Shown: positions 57,691 through 64,000 of the stretch, piece after piece
How the letters are laid out: every line of letters starts with the position of its first letter
Position numbering within the stretch: position 1 is the first letter of the stretch
NCBI RefSeq assembly: GCF_004365175.1
Contig: NZ_SOCE01000001.1
Span: 2,281,154 to 2,345,153 of the forward strand
Direction of reading: 5' to 3'
DNA length: 64,000 nucleotides
Source of the DNA: Kribbella voronezhensis
GTDB lineage: Bacteria > Actinomycetota > Actinomycetes > Propionibacteriales > Kribbellaceae
Translations under genes and position numbers: made by a program
The notes under the pieces: generated by a model
The model's input: the letters and a program-made list of their open reading frames with translations, nothing else
The model's database searches: none
What the model was told of the DNA's origin: nothing

Positions 57691-58782
57691 TCAGCAGATG
57701 CGTGGCAGTTGTTCTCCGATCGGGGTGTCGACGACGCGGGTGGCGCCGAAAGCGGTCTTGGTGACGACCATGCCGGGGTGGTCGGGGACGCATTCGCCGA
57801 TGACGGCGGCGTCGGCGCCCAGCGGGTGGGCGCGCATGGTGGCGAGCAGTTCGTCGGCCTGGTCCCGGGCGACGATCGCGAGGAGTTTGCCCTCGTTCGC
57901 GACGTACAGCGGGTCGAGGCCGAGGAACGAGCAGGCGTTGGCGACCGTTTCGGGGATCGGGAGATTGCGTTCGGTCAGTTCGATACCGACGCCGGCCGCC
58001 TTGGCGATCTCGTTGAGCGAGGTGGCGACGCCGCCGCGGGTCGGGTCGCGCAGGACGTGCAGGTCGGGAGTGGTGTCGAGCATCGCGGCGACCAGGCCGT
58101 TCAGCGGCGCACAGTCGGAGACGACCTCGGTGCCGAACGAGATGCCTTCACGGACGCTCATGATCGCGATGCCGTGCACCCCGATCATGCCGCTGATGAT
58201 CACCACGTCTCCTGCCGCGGCGCGCTGCGGACGGATGTCGACGCCGTCCCGGACCAGTCCGATCCCGGCGGTGTTGATGTAGACGCCGTCGCCGTGACCG
58301 GTGTCGACGACCTTGGTGTCACCGGTCGCGACGATCACACCGGCCAGCTCGGCCGCCGTACCGAGGTCCTTCGCGATCCTGCCGACGACGGAGAGCTCGA
58401 CGCCTTCCTCGAGGATGAAGCCGCAGGACAGGTACGCCGGCTGGGCGCCGGACATCGCCAGGTCGTTGACCGTGCCGTTGACCGCGAGATCGCCGATGCT
58501 GCCGCCGGGGAAGAACAACGGCTGGACGACGAACGAGTCGGTGGAGAACGCCAGGTGGGCACCGCCGAGGGTGACCACGGCCGAATCCGTCAACCCCGCC
58601 AGCAACGGATTCGAGAACGCGGGCACGAACAGGTGCTCGATCAGTTCCGCCGACATCTGTCCGCCGCCCCCGTGCCCCATCACCACGGTCGGGTGGTCAC
58701 GAAGCGGCAGCGGACAGGTCCACCCGTCGAAGCTCGGCGGGTCGGGCATCGCTGGATCCGGAAGCATCACCTGCTCAGCCAA
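57691..58782 (-). CDS. hypE: Hydrogenase maturation protein HypE
   Basis: A 363-residue AIR-synthase-like ATPase. [57 protein letters not shown] and the C-terminal PRIC are diagnostic. The final Cys receives the carbamoyl group from HypF and is dehydrated to thiocyanate, the source of cyanide ligands. The TTG at 58782 has AGGAGG nine bases upstream (58792-58797); ATG 58767 is possible. It overlaps the end of hypD by eight bases and ends the hypF-C-D-E operon. Confidence 0.94.
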   Translation of the reverse strand: MAEQVMLPDPAMPDPPSFDGWTCPLPLRDHPTVVMGHGGGGQMSAELIEHLFVPAFSNPLLAGLTDSAVVTLGGAHLAFSTDSFVVQPLFFPGGSIGDLAVNGTVNDLAMSGAQPAYLSCGFILEEGVELSVVGRIAKDLGTAAELAGVIVATGDTKVVDTGHGDGVYINTAGIGLVRDGVDIRPQRAAAGDVVIISGMIGVHGIAIMSVREGISFGTEVVSDCAPLNGLVAAMLDTTPDLHVLRDPTRGGVATSLNEIAKAAGVGIELTERNLPIPETVANACSFLGLDPLYVANEGKLLAIVARDQADELLATMRAHPLGADAAVIGECVPDHPGMVVTKTAFGATRVVDTPIGEQLPRIC

Positions 58783-59920
58783 CAGAACTCACCTCCTTGT
58801 TCTCAGCCGAGGTTGCCGACGACGCGGCCGGGGTCTGCAGGCGGCGGTAGAGGTAGTAGGCGGCGCAGGCGCCTTCGGAGGAGACCATGGTGGCGCCCAG
58901 CGGGTTGCGCGGAGTGCAGAGCGTGCCGAAGGCCTCGCACTCGTGGGGTTTGATGTGCCCCTGGAGGACTTCGCCGCTGCGGCAGACGGTGGATTCGAGC
59001 GTCTTGATGTCGCGGACCTGGAACCTGTACTCCGCGTCGTACTCCCGGTAGCGCTCGGACAGCCGCCAGCCGCTCTGCGGGATCATCCCGATTCCCCGCC
59101 AGGCCCGGTCGGTGCTCTCGAACACGTCGGCCAGCATCGCCTTCGCCGCCGGGTTGCCCTCGTCGCGGACCGCCCGCCGATACGCGTTCTCCAGCGTGTG
59201 TTCGCCGTTCTCCAACTGGATCACCGTGCGCAGGATCCCGGCCAGGATGTCCAGTGGCTCGAACCCGGTCACCACGATCGGCACTTTGTACTTCTCGGTC
59301 AGCTCCGGGTACTCCTCGACGCCCATCACGCTGCACACGTGCCCGGCGGCCAGGAACGCCTGTACCCGGCAGTTCGGCGACTGCATGATCGCCTCGATCG
59401 CCGGCGGCACCCGGACGTGCGAGACCAGCAGGCTGAAGTTCTCGATGCCCAGCTTCTTGGCCTGGTACACGGTCATCGCGTTCGGCGGCGCGGTCGTCTC
59501 GAACCCGATCCCGAAGAACACCACCTGCTTGTCCGGGTTCTCCCGGGCCAGGTTGAGCGCGTCCAGCGGCGAGTACACCACCCGCACGTCCCCGCCCTCG
59601 CTCTTGATCCGGAACAGGTCACGCCCACTTCCCGGAACGCGCAGCATGTCACCGAAGGAGCAGAAGATGACACCGGGCTGGGAGGCGATCTCCAGCGCCT
59701 TGTCGATGATCTCCAGCGGCGTCACGCAGACCGGGCAGCCCGGCCCGTGGATCATCTCGACACCGTCGGGGAGCAACTGGTCGATCCCGTGCCGCACGAT
59801 CGTGTGGGTCTGACCACCGCAGACCTCCATCATCGCCCACGGCCTGGTGACGGTCGCGTGGATCTGGTCGACCAGCCGCTTGGCCAGCTCCGGATCACTG
59901 AACTCCGCGAGATATTTCAT
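58775..59920 (-). CDS. hypD: Hydrogenase maturation protein HypD
   Basis: A 381-residue iron-sulfur protein. Conserved HypD segments are [17 protein letters not shown] (Cys near residue 34), [18 protein letters not shown] (residues about 56-73), [42 protein letters not shown] and the C-terminal cluster region [20 protein letters not shown]. With HypC it is the scaffold where Fe(CN)2CO is assembled. The ATG at 59920 overlaps the hypC stop as ATGA. The C terminus has a short Ser/Ala-rich extension. Confidence 0.95.
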   Translation of the reverse strand: MKYLAEFSDPELAKRLVDQIHATVTRPWAMMEVCGGQTHTIVRHGIDQLLPDGVEMIHGPGCPVCVTPLEIIDKALEIASQPGVIFCSFGDMLRVPGSGRDLFRIKSEGGDVRVVYSPLDALNLARENPDKQVVFFGIGFETTAPPNAMTVYQAKKLGIENFSLLVSHVRVPPAIEAIMQSPNCRVQAFLAAGHVCSVMGVEEYPELTEKYKVPIVVTGFEPLDILAGILRTVIQLENGEHTLENAYRRAVRDEGNPAAKAMLADVFESTDRAWRGIGMIPQSGWRLSERYREYDAEYRFQVRDIKTLESTVCRSGEVLQGHIKPHECEAFGTLCTPRNPLGATMVSSEGACAAYYLYRRLQTPAASSATSAENKEVSSVG

Positions 59921-60237
59921 GCCAACTCCTCCTTCGGCAGCTCGGTGCCCGGCGGCCGGCGTTCCCCGGCCTGCTGTGCGGCGATCCCCCAGTGGTCGCC
60001 GAACTCCTCCTCGAGCGCGCCCAGCGACCGATACAGCGCCAGTGACTGCATCGCCGACTCCTCGTCCAGCCGCTGCAGCGCGAAACCGACGTGCACGATC
60101 GTGTACTCACCGACCTGCAGGTCGGGCAGATACGCCAGGCAGACGTCCTTGATCACCCCGCCGAAATCGACCTTGCCCATCCGGGTGTCGTCCTCGTCGC
60201 GGATCTCCACCACTCGTCCCGGGACCGCTAGACACAT
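59917..60237 (-). CDS. hypC: Hydrogenase maturation chaperone HypC
   Basis: A 106-residue protein starting [12 protein letters not shown]. The conserved Cys2 carries the iron centre between HypD and the hydrogenase large subunit. [20 protein letters not shown] and [18 protein letters not shown] match the small OB-type HypC fold. The C-terminal roughly 30 residues ([12 protein letters not shown]) extend beyond the usual 75-90. The ATG at 60237 follows AAGGAG and lies 10 bases inside the end of hypF. Confidence 0.93.
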   Translation of the reverse strand: MCLAVPGRVVEIRDEDDTRMGKVDFGGVIKDVCLAYLPDLQVGEYTIVHVGFALQRLDEESAMQSLALYRSLGALEEEFGDHWGIAAQQAGERRPPGTELPKEELA

Positions 60238-62531
60238 GCTGTTTGCTCCTTCCGTGCCGGGACGCGGGCCGCGACGGCCAGCTGCCCGAGTGCGAGTCCT
60301 GCATCGGTAGGCGGCACCCGGCGCGGCCGCAACACCTCGAAACCGGCCGCCGACAACGCCCTGGTGCTTGCCGAGAGCAACAACCGGTTGGCGAACACCC
60401 CGCCGGACAGCGCGACCGTGTCCGGCCCGGACGCGGCCCTGACCTGCTCGGCGGTCGTCACCATCACGTCCGCGACCGCCTGATGGAACCGGGCCCCGAT
60501 CACACCGGCCGCGACACCGTCGAGAACATCCCGTACCACGGCCGCGAGGACCGGCTCCGGATCGATCATCCCGGCCCCGACCGCGAACTCGTACCCGTGC
60601 TCGCCGGGATGGTCGACGGCCAGCCCTTCCAGCTCGATCGCCGCCTGCGCCTCGTAGCCGACCCGATGACACACCCCGGCCAGCGACGACACCGCGTCGA
60701 ACAACCGCCCCATACTCGAGGTCGGCGCACAGGCGACATCCCGCTCCAACTGCACCCGCAGCAACTCCTGCTCGGTACACGCCTTCACGGCCGGCAGTCG
60801 CGCATCCCAGGGCAGCCCAGCCGCCACCAGATGCGACAACGCCATCCGGCAGGGATTCAGTACGCCGGCATCCCCACCCGGCAACTGCACATAGCTCAGA
60901 TGCGTATACCGCTCGAAACCCTCGTAGTCCGCAAGCAGCACCTCGCCGCCCCAGACCGCCCCGTCATCGCCGTACCCGGTGCCGTCGAAAGCGAAGCCGA
61001 TCACCCGCCCACCGTCGTACGCGTGCTCGGCCAGCACCGAGGCGATGTGCGCATGGTGATGCTGTACGCCGACCACCGGCCGCCCCTCAGCATGCGATTC
61101 CGCCCACTGCCGAGACCGGTACGACGGATGCTTGTCGGTCACCAGCACCTCGGGCCGTACGCCGGTCAACTCCTCCAAGTGCTGCTCAGCGCGCTCGAAG
61201 GCCCGCAGTGTCGACAAGTCGTCCATGTCACCGACATGCGCCGAAAGCCAGGCGTACCGGTCGTCGCCCAGGCAGAAGGTGTTCTTCAGGTCTCCACCGA
61301 CCGCCAGCGCGGGCCGGACCGGCAGCGGCAAGGCGATCGGGAACGGTGCATAACCCCGGGACCGGCGGATCGGCAGCTCGATCCCGTCGACCATCCGCAC
61401 CACCGAGTCGTCGCAGGGCACGTGGATCGGCCGGTCGTGCCCGAGCCAGGCATCCGCCAACGGTGCAAGGCGATCACGAGCCTCCTCGTCCGAGGTCACG
61501 ATCGGCTCGCCGGACAGGTTGCCGCTGGTCAGCACCAGCACACAGGCACCCGGCTGGTCGAACAGCAACCGGTGCAACGGCGTGTACGGCAGCATGATGC
61601 CGACATCCGGGTTGCCCGGGGCAACTTGTTCGGCCAGGCAGGTTCCCGGCCGACGGCGAGCCAGTACGATCGGCCGGCGATGATCGGTGAGCAGCCGGAC
61701 CTCGTCCTCGTCGAGGTAAGCGAGCCGCCGCGCGGTATCGAGATCCGCGGCCATCACCGCGAAGGGTTTGTCGCCACGGTCCTTGCGCTTGCGCAGAGTC
61801 TCGACCGCGGCCGGGTCGGACGCGTCGCAGGCGAGGTGGAAACCGCCGAGCCCTTTCACCGCGAGGATCGAGCCGGCCTCGAGCAATTCGTGCGCACCGG
61901 CCAACGCATCCTCGTCGTACCGCGGTTCCTCGCCGGGCGCGGTCAGTTCGAGTCGCGGGCCGCAGTTCGGGCAGGCGATCGGCTGGGCGTGGAAACGGCG
62001 GTCGGCCGGATCGGCGTACTCGTGGGCGCACTCCGGGCACAGGTCGAACGAAGCCATCGTGGTGGCCGGCCGGTCGTAGGGCAGGCCGGTGATGATCGTG
62101 AACCGCGGTCCGCAGTTGGTACAGGTGATGAACGGATGGCGGTACCGGCGGTCGCCGGGGTCGGCGAACTCGGCCAGGCAGTCGTTGCAGGTGGCAACAT
62201 CCGGCGACACCAGGGTCCGGCCGGGGCCGGTCGCGGAGTCCCGGATCACGAACGCCGTGCCGCCGATCACCGGCAGCGCGGTCGACAGCACTCGGTCGAC
62301 CACGGCCAGCGGCGGCGCGTCCGCGTCCAACCGCGCCGTGAAGGAGGCGACAGCAGGTCCCGCACCCTCGACTTCGACGACGACGCCGGAGGAGGTGTTC
62401 GCCACTTGACCGGAGAGCCCGAGTTCGCGGGCGAGGGCATAGACGAACGGACGGAAACCGACGCCTTGAACAGCCCCGGACACGGTGATGCGGGCGCGGA
62501 TGCGGGAAACCTGGTCGGTCGTGACACCCAC
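60228..62531 (-). CDS. hypF: Carbamoyltransferase HypF
   Basis: About 767 residues from GTG 62531. Domains in order: acylphosphatase (ITVSGAVQGVGFRPFVYALA), two zinc-finger pairs (CNDCLAEF ... CTNCGPRF and CPECAHEY ... CPNCGPRL), a YrdC-like nucleotide-binding domain (LAVKGLGGFHLACDA), and an O-carbamoyltransferase domain with VQHHHAHIASVLAEH and FDGTGYGDDGAVWGGE. It activates carbamoyl phosphate with ATP and loads HypE. The open frame continues upstream without a plausible start; length fits the family (about 750-780). It is the first hyp gene of the minus-strand operon. Confidence 0.93.
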   Translation of the reverse strand: MGVTTDQVSRIRARITVSGAVQGVGFRPFVYALARELGLSGQVANTSSGVVVEVEGAGPAVASFTARLDADAPPLAVVDRVLSTALPVIGGTAFVIRDSATGPGRTLVSPDVATCNDCLAEFADPGDRRYRHPFITCTNCGPRFTIITGLPYDRPATTMASFDLCPECAHEYADPADRRFHAQPIACPNCGPRLELTAPGEEPRYDEDALAGAHELLEAGSILAVKGLGGFHLACDASDPAAVETLRKRKDRGDKPFAVMAADLDTARRLAYLDEDEVRLLTDHRRPIVLARRRPGTCLAEQVAPGNPDVGIMLPYTPLHRLLFDQPGACVLVLTSGNLSGEPIVTSDEEARDRLAPLADAWLGHDRPIHVPCDDSVVRMVDGIELPIRRSRGYAPFPIALPLPVRPALAVGGDLKNTFCLGDDRYAWLSAHVGDMDDLSTLRAFERAEQHLEELTGVRPEVLVTDKHPSYRSRQWAESHAEGRPVVGVQHHHAHIASVLAEHAYDGGRVIGFAFDGTGYGDDGAVWGGEVLLADYEGFERYTHLSYVQLPGGDAGVLNPCRMALSHLVAAGLPWDARLPAVKACTEQELLRVQLERDVACAPTSSMGRLFDAVSSLAGVCHRVGYEAQAAIELEGLAVDHPGEHGYEFAVGAGMIDPEPVLAAVVRDVLDGVAAGVIGARFHQAVADVMVTTAEQVRAASGPDTVALSGGVFANRLLLSASTRALSAAGFEVLRPRRVPPTDAGLALGQLAVAARVPARKEQTACV

Positions 62532-62674
62532 CGCCTGTAGTGAAATTGTCAGGTTGACGTTTCTACCAGGCCGCTCGCAATGGCGAATTCGGTCATCAAC
62601 GGATTCTTTTCGCAGCCTAGACCTCACCCGTCGACCACACCAGTGCGGTCGCCGGGCAATTACTGGTGACAAAT

Positions 62675-63178
62675 TCAACCAGCAGGCGGCCGGCCGAAGA
62701 CGGCGTGCACGCGGCGCAGGTCGCGCAACCGCGGCTCGGTGTCGCCGCGCAGCCAGCGACTGATGGTCCGGACCGAGACCCCGATCCGGCGGGCGGCCGC
62801 CTCCTGGGAGAGCCCCTGCCGGCTGAGCACCGCGGTCAGCCACGCGGCGAACGGCTCGTCACCGACCCGGGGCGGGATCGTCCTGCGCCCGGCACCGTGC
62901 AGCACCTCGACTTCCAGCCCGGCAGGGAAGATCCGCACGGTGACGTCGAAGACGCCGTCGTCCGGTCCGGCCGCCGCCAGGATCGCGGCGGTGATGGCGT
63001 CGTACAGCGCGCCGCCCTCGGCGGGCTCTAGGCCCATCGGCTCCAGCGCCTCGCGGACGAACAGCTCGGCGTCCGGCAGCGAGCCCGGTCGCGCCGGGAA
63101 GGTGTGCGAGACGACGACCACCGGCGACACGAACAGACCGGCGTCGTCGCCCGGCAGGGGAATGTCGGACGGCGGCAC
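62675..63178 (-). CDS. XRE-type regulator beside the hydrogenase genes
   Basis: A 167-residue protein from GTG 63178. The C-terminal third contains a helix-turn-helix (LTAVLSRQGLSQEAAARRIG, then VSVRTISRWLRGDTEPRLRD). The N-terminal part (SPVVVVSHTFPARPGSLPDA to VRIFPAGLEVEVL) is of unknown fold. It is divergent from the hydrogenase small subunit and 143 bases upstream of hypF, so it probably regulates hydrogenase or hyp genes. An iron-box-like sequence lies five bases upstream and overlaps a possible -10 box, TAAGCT (63190-63185), of a leaderless transcript. Confidence 0.72.
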   Translation of the reverse strand: MPPSDIPLPGDDAGLFVSPVVVVSHTFPARPGSLPDAELFVREALEPMGLEPAEGGALYDAITAAILAAAGPDDGVFDVTVRIFPAGLEVEVLHGAGRRTIPPRVGDEPFAAWLTAVLSRQGLSQEAAARRIGVSVRTISRWLRGDTEPRLRDLRRVHAVFGRPPAG

Positions 63179-63182
63179 ATTT

Positions 63183-63201
63183 CCAGCTTAGGCTTACCTA
63201 A
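63183..63201. promoter_or_regulatory. Iron-box (IdeR/DmdR)-like site
   Basis: The 19-mer at 63183-63201 contains TTAGGCTTACCTAA and matches the IdeR/DmdR consensus TTAGGTTAGGCTAACCTAA at 15 of 19 positions. It lies between the XRE regulator and the hydrogenase small subunit and overlaps the possible -10 box of the regulator. Iron-dependent repression is suggested, not shown. Confidence 0.5.
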
Positions 63202-63340
63202 TCGCAGAAGATATCCGTCCTGAATTCGGGGAATCCCGGATTTCCGGAACCGGACATTAATACCCGACACAAGTGTCTGTCCCGGTGCGGGATCGGGACG
63301 TACTGTCCGAGAAGAACTCCCTTAGGAGGTTCGGACACCC
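63202..63340 (+). promoter_or_regulatory. Upstream region of the hydrogenase small subunit
   Basis: Several short dyads occur here: TTCCGGAA (63242-63249), GACAC-AA-GTGTC (63266-63277) and GTCCCG-n9-CGGGAC (about 63279-63299). The ribosome site TAGGAGG (63323-63329) precedes ATG 63341. No clear -35/-10 pair could be fixed by eye. The dyads are candidate binding sites for the adjacent XRE regulator or another activator. Confidence 0.4.
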
Positions 63341-64000
63341 ATGTCGATGACCCTGGAACCGGAACAGGCGCAGGACGCGGCCGACGAGGGTGTCGTGCAC
63401 ATCCTCTGGATGAACGGTGGACTCAGCTGCGACGGGGACTCGGTCGCGCTCACCGCCGCGACCCAGCCCAGTATCGAGGAGATCGTCCTCGGCGCGTTGC
63501 CGGGACTGCCGAAGATCGCGGTGCACTGGCCGCTGATCGATTTCGAGTGCGGCCCGGAGACCGGCGCCGACAACTTCATCGAGTGGTGGCACAAGGCCGA
63601 CCGCGGTGAGCTCGAACCGTTCGTGCTGGTGGTGGAGGGCTCGATCCCGAACGAGGCGATCAAGTCCGAGGGCTACTGGGCGGGTTTCGGCAACAACCCG
63701 GCGACCGGGCAGCCGATGAAGACGTCGGAGTGGCTGGACCGGCTGGCCCCCAAGGCGACCGCGGTCGTTGCCGTCGGCACCTGCGCGGCGTACGGCGGGA
63801 TTCACGCGATGGCCGGGAACCCGACCGGCGCGATGGGTGTTCCGGACTACCTCGGCTGGAGCTGGAAGTCGAAGGCGGGCCTGCCGATCGTCTGTGTGCC
63901 GGGCTGCCCGATCCATCCGGACAACCTGTCGGAGACGCTGGTGTACCTGCTGTACCAGGTGGCCGGCCAGGCGCCGATGATCCCGCTCGACGCCGAACTG
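63341..64000 (+). CDS. hhyS: [NiFe]-hydrogenase small subunit, group 1h type (3' end beyond window)
   Basis: The first 220 residues are visible. HILWMNGGLSCDGDSVALTA (residues 20-39), ALPGLPKIAVHWPLIDFECG, GTCAAYGGIHAMAGNPTGAM and VPGCPIHPDNLSETL match the actinobacterial high-affinity (group 1h, formerly group 5) small subunit. The proximal-cluster motif, C-T-G-C in most hydrogenases, is Cys30-Asp-Gly-Asp33, so one ligand is Asp, as found for the oxygen-insensitive actinobacterial hydrogenase. Other cluster cysteines seen are Cys70, Cys148 and Cys189. No Tat signal is present, as usual for this group. It oxidises atmospheric H2; the large subunit should follow. Confidence 0.93.
   Translation, partial: MSMTLEPEQAQDAADEGVVHILWMNGGLSCDGDSVALTAATQPSIEEIVLGALPGLPKIAVHWPLIDFECGPETGADNFIEWWHKADRGELEPFVLVVEGSIPNEAIKSEGYWAGFGNNPATGQPMKTSEWLDRLAPKATAVVAVGTCAAYGGIHAMAGNPTGAMGVPDYLGWSWKSKAGLPIVCVPGCPIHPDNLSETLVYLLYQVAGQAPMIPLDAEL

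Noticed and set aside
60243..62540. Plus-strand frame of about 765 codons
   Set aside because: It is a shadow of hypF; the protein composition is Arg/Gln/His-rich and meaningless.
1..64000. tRNA, rRNA, insertion sequences or prophage genes
   Set aside because: No cloverleaf-like sequences, conserved rRNA segments, transposase motifs (DDE, HUH) or phage structural genes were seen on either strand.

Overview
The window is high-GC DNA with GTG and TTG starts, four-base ATGA/GTGA overlaps inside operons, and probable leaderless promoters. Mycothiol-type enzyme families, NnaR- and GlnR-type nitrogen control, an ECF42-type sigma factor, an Eis-type acetyltransferase and a group 1h [NiFe]-hydrogenase together point to a soil actinomycete. 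A Kribbella/Nocardioides-like member of the Propionibacteriales is my best guess, but this is inference because no rRNA or other taxonomic marker is present. Coding density is about 90 percent. I found no tRNA, rRNA, insertion sequence, prophage or CRISPR array.

Layout. 1-3.2 kb: end of a DUF885 protein, a YjbR-like protein, and an MFS drug exporter with a divergent TetR regulator and shared operators. 3.2-7.3 kb: a translationally coupled DUF4129 / membrane protein / MoxR / DUF58 / membrane protein operon. 7.3-11.6 kb: Eis-type acetyltransferase, a secreted chymotrypsin-fold protease with FnIII and P domains, and an XRE-type regulator that shares a TTAACTGTTAA-like site with the protease. 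11.6-13.4 kb: a COG0523 (CobW-like) protein behind a Zur-type operator, then a maleylpyruvate isomerase-like protein. 13.4-16.6 kb: acyl-CoA dehydrogenase and acyl-CoA carboxylase beta subunit, divergent from a MerR regulator. 16.6-19.7 kb: a SNF2 helicase and a gene-poor stretch. 19.7-29.3 kb: a complete assimilatory nitrate/nitrite operon (narK, nasA, FAD oxidoreductase, nirB, nirD, nnaR-like, sirohydrochlorin chelatase) behind a four-pentamer GlnR box. 29.5-41.5 kb: MMPL transporter, large LuxR regulator, NarL-type two-component system, membrane protein, ECF42 sigma factor with YCII protein, and an atypical Nramp transporter. 41.5-46 kb: a secreted repeat protein, and tandem SMP-30 lactonases divergent from an Lrp regulator. 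46-53 kb: biotin carboxylase/BCCP, a membrane-anchored cyclophilin, a GH76 mannanase with a LacI-type operator, and a SpoIID/PGRP-amidase pair. 53-64 kb: a Gly/Asp-rich membrane protein, then the hydrogenase locus: hypA-hypB, two GT87 paralogues, hypE-D-C-F, an XRE regulator, an iron-box-like site and the start of the hydrogenase small subunit.

How the parts work together. In the nitrate locus, NarK imports nitrate, NasA reduces it to nitrite, NirBD reduces nitrite to ammonium, and the chelatase and HemD-like genes tie in siroheme supply and control. The FAD/[2Fe-2S] oxidoreductase that should feed NasA is in frame with NirB with no stop codon between them, although NirB keeps its own strong ribosome binding site. 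In the hydrogenase locus, HypABCDEF builds the NiFe(CN)2CO centre for a hydrogenase whose small subunit carries C-x-x-D in place of C-x-x-C, the signature of the oxygen-tolerant actinobacterial (atmospheric H2-oxidising) type. Several regulatory sites (Zur, MerR, GlnR, LacI-type, iron box) can be read directly from the sequence.
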